A stretch of 64,000 bases of DNA from Syngnathus acus (GCF_901709675.1 NC_051106.1:1586001-1650000); one strand, 5' to 3'; counted from the first letter of the stretch, positions 13,194 to 26,639 are shown. Notes: generated by a model from the sequence alone, not told the origin. A program made the numbers and translations.

Positions 13194-14102
13194 TCATTTG
13201 AGCCTGGATCGCACCTGCAGGAGGGTGGGCTTCTGCTCCATGATGCGCACCAGGAGCGTGTCAATGTAGTCCTCCAGGTCCCGGACCTGCGGCTTCAGCT
13301 TACGCAATTCCACCTCCCGTTTGGCCAGCAGGATGCGCTGCTGCTGAAACTCCGCCTTCTGCTGATCCAGCTCCGCCTCGCGCTGCACCAGGAGACCAAT
13401 CAGTTCGCTGTGGGTCAGGTGATAGTACGAGCCGGCGCCCTCCGTCAGGATCTGGAAACAGGAAAAAAAAAATTTAACTGAAAAAAATATCATGTTGATG
13501 TTACAAGTCTTGCTGGTAAGAGAATTTTGAGGAAAGGAAATGTGAAAAAGTGCAGTGAATATTTTCTAAATGAACTGCAAAGGAATCAAATTGGACCTTC
13601 TCGCCGGTCTGGCTCCTCCTGCCAGGGTGGATGCTGGACTTGATCTTCTCCAGGACCGAGCGGCCTTCGAGCAGCGGGCCACTGCTCAGGGGCCGCACCG
13701 GGTGGGGACTACAAGGAAACCACACAAGAGACTGCGTTACAACACACTTGAACACTCTGCGTGCCATCCAGGGTTGCTTGCAAGGGTTAGCATTTTTTTT
13801 CCCTGAAAATAACATTGAATTGTAAACATTTTGCACAACACCAGACAATTCTACATTCCACAATCTGAGAGCGGTCCAGGAGAAGAAGGTTAGTGCAGGT
13901 GCACCTCCTTAAAGCGGTGAAAATTAAAAGTCAAATGCGCCCAAAGTTGTTTTAATTGCATGCGTTTATGCAAAACAAGTACAAATGTGAGAAGAAGTGT
14001 GTTATTGCCCCAGGTTGAAAAGGAAACGCTATCAGTGACACAACAACACCTCTATTTGGGGGGGGGGCAAAGTGTGAGAACAGGTCCTGTGAGGTAAAGG
14101 GG

Positions 14103-14168
<66 letters not shown>

Positions 14169-17100
14169 GTGTGTGTGTAAGGAACAGGAAGGAGTGGAGG
14201 TGGGGAGAGGGGTTGTGTTAGGAATTGGAGGGCAAAATAATAACTGCTAATTGGCCTGCGGCAGTGTTTCCCCTCCCATTACCACGGAGACAGGACACAT
14301 ACACACACAAGACACCTACGGAGGCAGTTCCGGCAGGATTAGTGCGCGTGTGTTAACTGGGAGATTAAAAGAACCACCACCACCACCACTACCAAGAGGA
14401 TCCCCTTCGGAGTCGATGACACAAAGGAAGAAGCAGGTGAAAGGGCCAGAAAACGCTGGAAAACTGGAAGGAAGGGGGAAAGATGGTTCCCTCAACCGAC
14501 GAACAAGCTCACCTGAGCTCCTGACGAGTTGCGTGCTCCTGCTGGCATTCCAGTGCCTCCTGAGGGTTCAGTGTGGCGGGCAGCAGCGAGGCATCAGAAG
14601 GGGAGGAAAGGAAAGAGGGGAAGCAACTAGTTTGACGGGTTAGTGTAGGAGCGGAGGCCGTTGAAGGGCAGGGGGAGGAAGGGGATGTGGATAACGCCTC
14701 GGGGGAGCAGGACTCGTTCCAGAAGGACAGTGGAAGGGTCTTGTCCCAATTGAACGGGAGGGTGCTTGCGCGATGTACTGTGGGGTGGTGCGGTGGCGGG
14801 TTTTCCACCATCTGGTTACCAAAAACCTCATCAGGCTTCAATATTGTTGGAGTTGCAGCGAGAACTTGCGAACCCCTGAGGTCACCTCGAGTGAGACCTG
14901 CATCTGCTCGGTCTGTCATCACTTGAGTCAACCAGTCGGTGATGTGCGTGTTAATGTTCGGTCCGGTGGTCAAACCCAGTGAAGCGCCGGTGTCTTCCGG
15001 AACCTCTCCAGCCTTCCCAGCAAAGGTAGAGTTCTCTGACCCTCGCCTCTCGGTGGGCTTTGAGTCACCGTAATGGTTTGGAGATAAGTGGAATGAAGGA
15101 ACGCTCATTGTTCTCTGGAATATTTTGGGAAGTCGTGGTGGTGGGTTTTTCACAAACGTGTCATCAAAAGCAGTGACAAAATCATCCCCGAAAGGCTTTG
15201 CATACGAGTCTGTTGATGTTGCAGGGAGAACCTGGGAACTTCCATCATTCCCTTCGTTAAAACTTGACTCATAAGGATCTTGTCTGTCTTCTGTAACCAC
15301 AGACAACCAGTCATTTAGATTTTTTGAATCACTGGGAAAACTCTCTGGAATCAGTGAAGCAGTGGTGGCACTCTGAATCTCTCCTAGCTCACCACAGAAA
15401 GTAGAGTTCTTCGCGATTACCATCTCGGGGTGTGTGGCTATGCCATAATGGTGCTGCAACTTTCCGTCGAGGCTTTGGAGAAAGCTCCTAGTGCTCTGGG
15501 ATGTTTGAGAGACTTCTGGTGAAGGTTTGTTCACAAACACATCATCGAGAACGGTGAACTGTTCGCCATCAATGGTATTCGGATACGAATCTGAAGGAGT
15601 GCCAGGGAGGACTTCAGAACTCCCATCATTTATTGCTGTGAAGCCCAAGTCACAAGATTTTACGAAACCTGATTCACAGGTATCTGGTGTGTTCTCTGAC
15701 ATCAGAAACAATGAGTCAGCCTGGTCATTTGGGCCACTGGTAGAACCCCTGGGGCTCACTAAAATTCTGATGGGTTCTGGAATCTCTTCTAGCTCACCAC
15801 AGAAGGTAGATTTCTCTGAATCAACGCTCTCAGTGGCGTCGGGTACACTGATATGGTTTTGGTGGTCCTGCAAGTTTCTCTCTGGGATTTTGGGAGAGCC
15901 CCTGGTGATCTGGGACATTTGGGGTAGTGGTGGTAAAGGCCTTTTCAAAGACACGGCACTTAGATCAGTGACCTGATCGCCCTCAATGAGCTTCTGATAA
16001 GAGTCTGTATGAGTCACAGGGAGAAATTGGGAACTATTGTCGTCCCCTGCTGTGAAACAAGTCTCAAAAGTATCTGGGCTGTCTGTCATCACCAAAGACA
16101 ACAAGTCATGTTGATTGTTTGGATCTTCGGTTAAGCCTTTTCCACAAAATGAAACATCGATGAATTCCGAAATCTCTCCTGATTCCCCAGAGAAGGTAGA
16201 TTTCTCAGAGTCAAGTGTCTCTGATGGGTCATATATGCCGTACTGGTTTTGGTGGCACTGCAAGTTGCTATTGAGGCTTTGGAAAAAGCTCCTGGTGCTC
16301 TGTGATATTTTTGAGAGTTGTGGAGGGTTTCTTGCAAAACCTACATCAAGAGCTGTGAATTCATTTCCCTCCATGGGATTTGAAAAGACGTCTGTTGCAG
16401 GGAGAACTTGAAAACTCTTGTCCACTGCTGAGAAATCTTGTTCACCAGTTTCTGATCTGATTTCCGGAATCGGAGCCAACAGGTCAGCTTGGTTATTTGA
16501 GCCATCTGGACTCACTGAAGCAATGGCGGGTCCCCCAATTTGTCCTAGCTCCCCACAGAAAGTCAAGTTCTCAGAGTGTGACTTCTCAGTAGGGTTGGAA
16601 ATCCCAGAACATTCTGAGGGCGGCAGAGAGCAGCAATTTTGGTCATCGTGTGAGTCAGTGTTCATGTTGAGGCTTTGGAGAAAGCTGTTAGTGGTTTTGT
16701 CACTATCTCCAAGATGCCTGGAAGGTACAGGAGATTCCCAGCAACCTTCCTCAAACGACAAGGATAGGCCAGTGCCTGGGGGAGAGCTCGGAATGTCCTG
16801 AGATGGTTGTCCACTTAATTCGCCTTGAGATACTTCTTCATTGTTCTCGTCATCAGATTGCATCTCACATTTTGGCTCTAGGTCCAGGTTCTCTGGTGTC
16901 TGCATGTCTGCAGCTTCTAAACCTGCAATCATTGCACTAGACATAGTCGGCGGTGGTGTGAAGACTAAGGACCCGTCTGAATCCCACCATTCAGAATCGT
17001 CACTCTGACTTGCAGTTTGTTGAGCTGCATCAGTCAAAAGCTCATCTGTAGAAGTAGAACCCTTTGGAGTGATAACTGTTTTGGACAAGATCTCCAAGGT

Positions 17101-20100
17101 TGGAGCAACGCTCTCGAAATTCTGCGGCTCAGTTTCATCCAAGGAGCACGCTGAGAACTTGTCCGATGCAGAATTTGAAGAGAAACAGGAGAGGAAATCA
17201 TCTTCAACTGAACTCCCGATACCCGAAGAACCATCTGGGAAGGGAGCCATGTTAGTAGTGCTGTTAGCTTGATGCCATCCAGTGGGAGGGTGTGATTCCA
17301 AAGTGTTAAACACTTCGTTGCAGTACTCAAAGCTTTCATCCTCTGGGATGGGGTCCAAAGAGTGCAGGTGGCTGCAGGTCGTCATGTAGTTGCTCAACAT
17401 GACACTTTTGGTATTCAGGGAATCATTCCTTTCATCACTGCCAAGTTCCAGCTGATGGGTGTTGGTTAAAATGTTAGATGTCAGGTCTTTTGGACCTTGC
17501 AGCCTGCAAGCAGCAAACTCCTCAAAAGAATCGTCCCATTCCGTATGTGGTTCCTGTTCCTCAGCAGATGCAAAAGGGTTTGAAGACTTCTGGCTTAAAG
17601 GTATCTTCTTGCCCAAGCCAATGACGTGGTCTTCGGTAGTTTGACTCTCCCAAGTCTGGGTGTCTGCATAACCCGTCTTTGGAAAGAGTTGCTCAATAGG
17701 AGGCCGGGAATTGGAAAGAAAGGGCAGGGGGGGCAACGAGGAATCGTACAACGTGTCGTGCGATAGGAAAGGGTTGCTGGGTGACAGGGATGGTGAGGAA
17801 CAGAAGGGGTTAGATTGGTGCAGTGGGTCAAGGGGTGGCTCAGTGGAGGGATCTAGTTCATGAGGTGCCACCGAGCTGTAGAAGGAAGCGAACACAGTCC
17901 TCCAGATTAGTGCAGGTGGTTCACACTAACCTGAACTGAAGGGCTTGGAAAGAGTTTTGCTCTTACACTCAATCGGATCGATTTGAAATACAGTCGACAA
18001 CTGTTTTAGCATAACTTGTAATGCTTTAATTTGTAATTGCTTGCTGTGCACGTGGATGTTGGATTTTTTTTTTTTATCTACTCAGAATTCAGTTTCTTTG
18101 TGCTGCCATGTCAATCTAATATGCCCAGGGCCTTCAGAATGCCTAGAATATTTGCAATGGGGCTGTTCCAGATCAGATCAGATTTATCGTCACTGCACTG
18201 ATATGATGATTGCGAACTGCTCCAGATAAGGTAGTACATGTTATTTTCCAGTATTGAGGGTTTCTATGACTGGAAAATAATACTGGATAGTGGTGGAACT
18301 GGGAGTTGGATAAATGCCCCCTGAATGCTCAGGTACCAAAGATATGGCCCACCACTGGTATAGATTACGAAACTCACCTGGATTTACTGTGCGACTCCTT
18401 GGACCCGAACCATCCTTTGTGTTTGCCCTCTGTGCCAGAGTCTTGTTCGACCTCCTCGCCCGTCTCTTCTCTGCCCAACACAGGGCAGCTTTTCTCCATG
18501 GCCGCTGCAATAGCAGCACTCTCTTCCTCGCCGGCCTTGTCAAAAGACCAGCGTCGTCCATCGCCCACGGTGCCATGCAGGGGTTCTGCAGAGGCCCGCG
18601 GGTGAAGATTCTGCAAAGACACGGATAGAGGCAAAGTCTTCTGCAGGTGTCCCAGGCCCAAAGAAGTTTCTAGAGCTCCCGAGGCCTGATCCTGGGACTT
18701 GTGCGTTCCATTGATGCCCGCGGGAAGTTGAGGCACGGCTATGGTGATCTCATTAATCTCATCGCTAAAGTCACAGCGCAAGGGAGACAACCTGGGTGAT
18801 GTGTCAGCCGTGCGGTCTAAAGAGATGACAAGACACAAACAAGGTCATGAGGAAACACTAGACTGGTGCATAGGTTTGTCATTTGCTATAGATGTACCGC
18901 TGGGTTTTTCTTGAATTCAGCATGAGCTTTGTTATCGTTTCAAAGTTCACTGTTTTGTGCATGCATCATTGGCCCTAAAAGGGACATTTCAAATTTCCAA
19001 GGTTCTTTTGAGTACAATGCTGCATCCACTAAAACTTCCCAGTTTCCTTGAATGCAGCATTCGCCCAACATATGTAAACAATGTGCTAACCGCTGCATAT
19101 TTTCTGTCACCTGGGCTGTCAGCGGTCAGGTTGCTGCTGTTACTGGGCGAGTTGGAGAGGTCGGAGACCACCACACTGATGCCAGCTGTGGGGCTGAGAC
19201 TCCCACCACGCGACGACGACTCGCTGCTCTCGGACCCCAGCGACGTGCTGGAGCGCGTGTCCGACGACTTCCTCAGCTTGCCTCGCAGGAAGAAAGTCCT
19301 CATCTTACTGCGCCTCACTTCGCCGCCCTCGTCGTCCTCGTAGTCCTCCTCGCCGCCCCCGTCGCTGGGCAGACGTTGGCGCACGCGGCTCAGCGGGCCG
19401 GTGCCACCTGAGGTTGCCTCATCTTCACTGGATCGCCTCTTGCCCCTCATGCGCTCCTTCAGCTTGCTGAACGTGGAAGCCCCTTTGTCCTTCATGACCA
19501 GGTCGTACATGCTAGCCGTCAGGTTGTTGCGTGTGAACTGGACGCTGACTTGAATGTCGCCTCTCTCTTTCTCCTTCTTGCCGGTCTTGGAGTTAAGTCG
19601 GTACCACCTGGACACCCGCGGAAATGCCATAACAGTCACATCAACATTGGCAAAGTTTCTGCTGGTTTTTGGGGGGAACCGATTATGAGTTGCTGAAAAG
19701 GTTTTTGTTCTTCAAGGTAAAACAGTGGTTCTTAACCTGGGTTCGATCGAACCCTAGGGGTTCGGTGAGTCGGTCTCACGGGTTCGGCACAGTCTCCACT
19801 GTGGAGGTCCGAATATACCTGATTTATCATGTAAATTTGTGATGACGCATATCTGAACTGGTCTCGCAAAAGCAACAGCAGAAGTCACACTGATTTGCAG
19901 GTATGTAATTTGTTGTGAGTTCATGCATTGTGTTGGTTTTGTTCTTTGAACAAGGTGATGATCATCACGGCTCATTTTGTGCACCAGTAAAATACATTTA
20001 TGTCTTGAATTTGAAAAAAAGAAAAAAAAAAATCGCTAAAGAGGGGTTCGGTGAATGCGCATATGAAACTGGTGGGATTCGGTACCTCCAACAAGGTTAA

Positions 20101-22208
20101 GAACCACTGAGCTAAAGCAATAAAAAGTAGGACTTTTGTGCCCTCTCATGGAATGGCTAACATCTGCTCTATGCTCCTTGTGAGTGATTTTATTTTCAAT
20201 GTGTGCTCTGCCAAATTTTGGCTCGTAACACAAAGTTAAAAAAAAAGACATAACGACGGCTCGTAACTTGAAAACATTGCAAGTCATGCCCCGTAAATAA
20301 CAATTGCGCTCACTTCTGTGCTACAGTGCTCGTTAAAGAATGAAAGAATAACTTTCAAATGGGTCACAGCCTGAAGTGAATGAGTGTATTGTTTGTTCGA
20401 ATGGGGTTAATCCAGCCAAAGTGAGTCCAAGTGTGTGTGCGTGTGTGTGTGTGCGTGTGTGTGCGCGCGTGCATGTGTGTGTGTCTGGCCAGACAGCTTC
20501 CATAATGTCCTCTGAGCAAAAACAATGAAGTCAGGCAACCACCACTTACACTCAAAACGACAACACAAGTTTAGCTATTAGCTCCAGTTAAGAGAGAAGC
20601 TATCTTGCCCGCAATCAAAGGCAAATCTATTTACCCAAAGTTGACTAACAGGTTAGCACAGTGAGATAGACGGCGTTTTGATTTTGCTCTTTTAGTACAC
20701 ACCTAACGAGATCTGACTAGTCAGTTTGAATGTGTTATTTAGTTTGAAAGACGTTTGTGTGCTTCCGTTTGGCTAACTCAAGCATATAGCATGTCTTGTT
20801 TGCATTGATGACATTATATTTTCAATCACATATTATCTCTCGCTTAAAAAATTGTAGCACCTTGTAAGAGTTAACTTTAAAAAAAGTAGAATTAGAAATA
20901 ATCAAACATACCAGTCTGGGTAGTTACGCTGTCCTAACGTTGACGTCCATTTCAGCACCGGCACAGACGCACTAACACACACGCAGCGACGATTGCCAGA
21001 GAAAACAATTATCTGCTCTGAGGTGGAGTCTCAAACACAAATTGGAATGCTGACACGTTTGAAAGCCGCACAACAATAACCAACACCTAGCGCAACCGGA
21101 GGAATGCATTTTGAATCCGAACACTAACTAGGCACCAACTCAAAGCTATTTAACCTTAACCCTTAACTAACCTTCATTTCTTTGGTGCACTCAAAGGCAT
21201 AAACCATAAAGTACTAAAAAATAAATCAGCGAGCCTCAACGGAGGCATAAAAAGCAACAATTGTGTAATATATTTGTTAAATGTGAGTTCTTTAACTGAG
21301 AGCAGTACTGTGCAAGGCGTGGACTCGAGTTTCCCGTCCAACAATAGAAGCACGGTAACTCCCCTCAGCCAAGGTGGAGCTCACATTCCTAACGCAGCGG
21401 CCAGCTCGGGACTTTTCTCTTCATGGCCTACTTCCTCCTCTTTCAAAGAAGCATTCAGAATGACATTCCAGTTTATTCTGATTCACCAAAACTGTTGTCC
21501 AAACTGTGCAACAAGCTAACACCTTCATGCCAAAGATCTTACAGGAAATACAAGCATGAGAGCTTGTCTTTTTTTTTTTTTATAACGCTGCATCTGCTAC
21601 CCCATCGCTCAAAAACAGGAAGTCAGAAGCCCCTCCATGTCCCACACGAGAAAGCTGATAAACTGATGAAGTCTACTGGGATATAAACATGAATGTACAC
21701 AACATTGTGGAGGACTGAATTCCAACTTAATTCAAGCCGTAATGTAACTCTTACTGCAAATGGTCCCTTCTAATCACCTCACCTTAGCCACCAGATTTAG
21801 CGAAGGAAGCAAAATCGGCCGACCAGGTCTGTCATGGCAAGATGTGTCAAATCGCCTCAAGGGCTCATGACCCAAACTCAACAAAATGTCTGGCAATTTC
21901 TGTTTTCGCAGCATTAGGACCTAGACTAATGGTGGCTTTGGGTTGCCGGAAATAGTCTCAAGAACCCATGATGCAAATTAATCAGGAAGTCGGCCATTTT
22001 GTTTCTTGTAACAATATGGCCAATGAGCCTGCAGGCCACAAAATAGGGGATGGTCTGTTATCTTGCTTATTGCAATGTTCAAATGATCATTTCAGAATGA
22101 TATCAAGTGATGTGGTTGAGCGCCATGATGGGACAAGTAAACAAAAACAACAACTGGACATGGGAGGAGCCTCTACAAATGTCTTAAGCTTTGGTGTGTG
22201 TGTGTGTG

Positions 22209-22276
<68 letters not shown>

Positions 22277-22926
22277 GGACAACGTGCTGAAAAATAAAAA
22301 TGCTTTTAGTCAATGGGGACCACCAAACTGTTAGATAATCCCTGGAAATTGGGACAGTGGACGCAGCATAATCCCGTTGGGGAAATAGCATTTTCAGCAA
22401 GCACATCAACAAAAACAAACGAATGAGTGTCGTAGACGGTTCTAGAAGGTACAGAATTGTGGTTGTGTGCTCGGGCTGGTGATGGTGTGAGGGTGTGTCG
22501 ATGCAGCAGCGATGTGTTGACATCCCAAACGTGGATGAGGAGTGCCGCGATGCGTTCACGGAACGTGGGAGAACACAGCGAATATACGTACTGATTTTTC
22601 ACACCGCGGCTCTCGTGGAAGATCTTCCGCAGCTGGATGATGGCCTGACCCAGGAACACGTCCAGCCCGATTACCGCGCGGTGCATGACGGTGAGGACGA
22701 GCTCCGGGCCAATGTCCATGTCCAGGACGCCGGGTTGCAGCTCGAAGCAGCACTCCTCGCGCCACTCGGGCTCGGTGGTCTTTTCGGCTACGCACGTCAA
22801 GTACTTCTCCTTGGCCAGCTGGATAACCGCGTACACGTCGCTGGTGCCGTGCTTGCCCTTGCCCCGCAGACCCCTGCCTCGGAGCACCGTCACCTGAACG
22901 TGTGTGGGCACCCATGGCTGCTCCAT
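13194..22926 (-). CDS. rab11fip5: Rab11 family-interacting protein 5 (class I FIP), long form
   Basis: Rab11 effector linking recycling endosomes to membranes. Exons (minus, in order): 22926-22592, 19607-19111, 18816-18378, 17875-14513, 13708-13597, 13451-13194. All junctions keep phase and predict 1667 residues. Residues 1-~135 form the C2 domain (PTHVQVTVLRGRGLRGK; LFHESRGVKNQ joining WYRLNSKTGKKEKERGD; VQFTRNNLTASM). Three NPF motifs, typical EHD-binding signals, open exon 4. The C-terminus carries the Rab-binding coiled coil (YYHLTHSELIGLL, DYIDTLLVRIME, PTLLQ), which fits FIP5 better than FIP1 or FIP2. The start at 22926 is the first true ATG in the C2 frame, just ahead of the domain; the frame stays open upstream without an ATG. 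The end could change if the CAG/GTGCGA near the stop is used as a donor. Confidence 0.92.
14104..14178. repeat. (GT)n microsatellite in rab11fip5 intron 4
   Basis: About 37 GT units with one GC interruption, between exons 5 and 4 of rab11fip5. Confidence 0.97.
14513..17875 (-). other. rab11fip5: rab11fip5 exon 4: 3,363-nt symmetric exon with internal repeats
   Basis: Acceptor TTCTACAG/C and donor CTCAG/GTGAGC bound an exon of exactly 1121 codons, with both ends in the same phase (AG/N). It can therefore be skipped without a frameshift, giving a 546-residue form closer to the size of the standard human FIP5 (653 residues, from memory). The encoded region is Ser/Pro/Asp-rich and looks disordered. 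It begins with NPF motifs (near 17810, 17770 and 17580) and has about five degenerate repeats of about 128 residues, marked by STFCGELGEI-like and QVLPAT-like blocks. Confidence 0.85.
19723..20109. mobile_element. Non-autonomous hAT-type element in rab11fip5 intron 1
   Basis: 387 bases with terminal inverted repeats: CAGTGGTTCTTAACCT at the left and GGTTAAGAACCACTG at the right, the form seen in teleost hAT MITE families. Flanking octamers aggtaaaa / agctaaag match at 6 of 8, an aged target-site duplication. It lies between the C2 exon and exon 2 and has no coding capacity. Confidence 0.8.
20430..20483. repeat. (GT)n-type microsatellite
   Basis: Impure GTGTGTGC tract inside rab11fip5 intron 1. 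Confidence 0.9.
22193..22276. repeat. (TG)n microsatellite near the rab11fip5 first coding exon
   Basis: About 41 TG units with one CG interruption, about 320 bases from the donor of the C2 exon. Confidence 0.97.
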
Positions 22927-22946
22927 GTCCTCCCCGACCCACTCCC

Positions 22947-23231
22947 CTACTCGTACCACCGTGTGTGGAGCCTGGTGGAGGTGGCTGGCGCGTCCCCCAC
23001 CTCCACCACCACCACCAACTCCTCTTCCTCTTCTTTCACATCTGCCGTGCGGGCTATAGCTCGCGTGGTCCGGTGGATATTCCTCCACTTCTGCAGCTCG
23101 TCTGCCGCCCGGCCGGCCGAGGAGTGGGCCTCTCTGCGGGCAGCGACGTCACGCCTTCTCCATCCGCCCTCATCCTCCTCCTCCTCCTGCATCCGATGCT
23201 CCACTTCCGGGTCCTGCAGCACCACGTGCAT
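22947..23231 (-). other. 94-codon upstream open frame ahead of rab11fip5
   Basis: A true ATG at 23231 opens a frame that ends 20 bases before the rab11fip5 ATG. It is rich in Glu/Arg/Val runs with no domain. It would be an upstream ORF if transcription starts above 23.23 kb; the area is GC- and CpG-rich, which fits a 5' UTR or promoter. Chance is the alternative. Confidence 0.3.
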
Positions 23232-23279
23232 CCTCCGGACACTTGTTTTGGTACCTAACCGCTAAAAAAAACAAAAATA

Positions 23280-26200
23280 ATACCTATAATAATTTATTTC
23301 ATAGGCATATATTTTGTATGTAAAAACAAAAAACAAATAAAAAACACGCCTTTTTGTCCTAAACGTTACAACTGCCCATATGACCTGACAGTAGAATATA
23401 TTACAATTATCTCTGAAAAATAATCCCTGTCCTGTCCCGTTTAATTCCTTTGATCTAATTTTGTCGACACTTTCATTGTTATTTTAAAACTTGTAAAGGC
23501 ATCTCAAAAGTAGCCAAACAGAAGCCAGAAGGCGTGACCCGGGAATATGTCAATCACGTGATGGGCAACTGAGTCCATACCTCGGTCGAACACCTAAACA
23601 TGCGGAATTAAGACTTTTTCTGCGCCACAGGTAAATCAATGATCACCTTTTTTGGTTTTAAATCAAAAATCTAATCTAAATTGTTGCTAGAAATCGATCA
23701 CACTGTGACACTACATAACGACATAGCAATGCTATTTTATTGAAAGGTGAAAATTGTGCTGTATGTTTTTTTCTGTGACTTTATCACAACTATATGTGCT
23801 GGGGAATATTTTCTAACGATAGTTGCCGGAAAGGGCAAGAAAAGTCTTGATTTTGCGCCCTGCAAAACCGTGTTTAAGACTAGCGAGCAGGACATTTTGA
23901 ACATGTTTGTTGCAATCTATAAGAATTCAAAGTACAGGCTATTGCACTGACGGCAAGTGGCTCCATTGTTGGCAATTGCAACCCAGTTTCTCTCGGCACT
24001 TCGCTTTGCCGTCGCCCACGTTAGCTCAAGTGTGTCGACAGGAAATGATTTTATATTTTGACAGAAGCACTTGAGGTGACGACAGGAAACTCAACAATTG
24101 AAATTCTTCATGTTCAGTATGTAACGAAATGCAATTCATTAGTTCCAGCCTCCCTAAAAACCACATTGTGCATTTGTTTTGATAAGAAAAAATGGCACTC
24201 AATAATATTGTGCTTTACAAAAACTCGACAATTTTTTAGGGGGAGCCTTACGATATGCAAGACTGGAAAATAATACCTGGACTGACCATTTTCACTGATT
24301 ATTGTGAAATTCATCAAGCAAGTATTTGCTTGCTTAGTATATACTCTACTGTGGCAATTATAAAAAAGAATTCCATGTCAGGTCTGGAACGCATCACCTA
24401 TTGGTCACATAATGAGAAAATAAACATGTAACAGTGTACAAGAAGAGAGGCAATTTAAGTGAAATGAGATTTGAGTGAATGAAATAAAATGAGGCGAGTG
24501 AGCGTAGAGGCAGTTAACGAGAATTTAAAATAAAAACGTCTGACCTTTCCCAGTCTGAAATGAAATCACAAGACAAACATGCGTGGATAATTGAGACAAT
24601 TTTGACCTTGATGGAAAAAAGTGGAGGACAACGTGATGACTAGTGGATAGCACATCTGCCTCCAAATTTTGTTCTGGGTTCAAATCATGGGCTCGGGCCT
24701 TCCTGTGTACTCAGGTTGCCTCCCACGTACTTCAACTTAGAGTTATTTTCTTGGACTTCATTTTTTCCCCAAGCTCTCTTGAAAGTACCACCTCCACGAC
24801 TGAGGGTCTTCTTCAGAACCTCTGACACTAGCGCCGTCACTCCTGCAAAAGTTTCTAGTTGTGCCTAAAGTTCTCGTCGTGGAAACGTGCCATTCGACAC
24901 GTCAGTCAGCTCGAGCAGTTGACTTGTCAGGCGGGACTTGAGCGGACTCAAGAGGCCCCCGAGACTGACGTGTAGCGTCGGCTAAAGTGTCTTCTTTGAC
25001 AACCTAATCTGGCTCATTAGCAACTTCATCCCGTCCAATCGGTGGGATGGCGCGTAGATTCCGACACCGATGAGTGTCTTCTATTCCGGGATGCCGGGTG
25101 TCAATCATCCCCTCATCGGGACGCCGATCTGCATGGCACAGCTGTTACATAACCGCCGATAATCCGCATGGACGCGTACACGCACGGTGATGAAGACAAT
25201 GACAGAAAGCAGCTGCCACGCGCACACACACGCGCGCACACACGCACACCGCCAAGAGAAACAGACGTAAGAGTGCAGAGTGCAAATGGCCTACTTAGAG
25301 TTTAAAGTGGCTAATTAGAAAGCTAATCAAGGCTCACTTTCTCACCCCCGACATTCGTAATGAAATGCTCCCGTCCTCGGTATGTCCCGAGACAGCTGCA
25401 GAGGATGGGCTACAAAAAAATATCAAACAAAATCACTTGTTTGGCAAAATATATTTTAGTAGAAATTTTGTTTGAGTTTTTTTAAATAGGACTTCAAGTC
25501 TCACCATCATCTTGATCACCATTAAAATACAAACTGGCAGCATGCTAAAAGTACATTTCATTTTATTGTCAGTCACTGTAGCGTTGTGCACAGATTAAAA
25601 GTGAAAACTGTCTGAATGGAAAATTAAAAAAAAAAAAAAAAAAAGCCAGCCTCATTTTGCAACTTCGAATTTGGCCCATAGCGCTTTCATGTAAAGACCC
25701 ACAAAAACCTCAAAAGTCATGCTCTTTTGTCATGGCCTCATTTCATGACGCTGATCCTCCCTTGGCGTGATGAAAACATAAATGTCTAATATATCGTCTT
25801 AGATAGCTTAGATTAAGCGAGCAGCTGCCTTACTGGTCTTACTGGTCTTATTGGTCTGACTGGGCGTCATGTGTAAATATTTAGGCTACAGCCACAAGCT
25901 CAAGTATCCCGTGGGGATCATAAAGGACATATAGAACAGGTGCTTTTTGTTGTTCTTTTTTTTTTTTTGTCTAGTGAACATTTTATTCTAACGAGGATTT
26001 GCACGGCAAATGACCGAAAATCAACAGTGCATATCAAAAGTGACATTATTGTGGCATATGATAAAATGGCTCCCACCAGCCAATTAAATGGCAATAATTG
26101 GGCTGGTGATCAGGAGGAAGTGCTGGAGGACTTTTGTGTGCGTGTGCGTGTGCGCATGTGTGTTATCGAGGCCGAGGAGATTAACTCAGCGCCACAAGCC

Positions 26201-26630
26201 ACAGAGGCGTAGCAGCACAGCAATAATCACCTGCTGCATTCAGGTGCCGGCAGGAAAAATGGAATTTGCGATACAATCGAATGGATTCAAGTCGACCTTT
26301 ACACAAGGGTACTTGCGCGCCAGCTGGAGTTTAAAACGTACGTAGACATTTAGGTCCGGAGTTGGGTGGACTTCTTCTTCGTCCAAAATCAGACCCTCAT
26401 TAAATCATCTAAGAGCCAGATACTGGAACTACGTATGATATCGGTACCTGGCCCAATGTAGCCACTGATACATGTTTGATATTTAATGCAATCATATTGT
26501 TTCATTCTCATGATATTAGTGTAAGATCAAGTTGTAGTAATACCGTAACCTCCGATATCAATATCTGATACTTCATATCCATAATAGCTGCTGATATCGA
26601 TATTTGATCGGGTCATTTGAATACCCCAAG
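23280..26630. other. Gene-poor stretch upstream of rab11fip5
   Basis: No recognisable gene. A degraded tRNA-SINE-like stretch lies near 24.64-24.74 kb (GGTTCAAATCATGGGCTC, then CTCCCACGTACTT), a poly(A) run at 25.63 kb, and a moderate-GC block with GGCTAATTAGAAAGCTAATCA near 25.31 kb that could be regulatory. Confidence 0.5.
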
Positions 26631-26639
26631 CTAACCCAA

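Noticed and set aside
13194-13205. Alternative 3' end of rab11fip5 through a CAG/GTGCGA donor
   Set aside because: Possible, but no downstream terminal exon was recognisable, so the in-frame stop at 13194 was kept.
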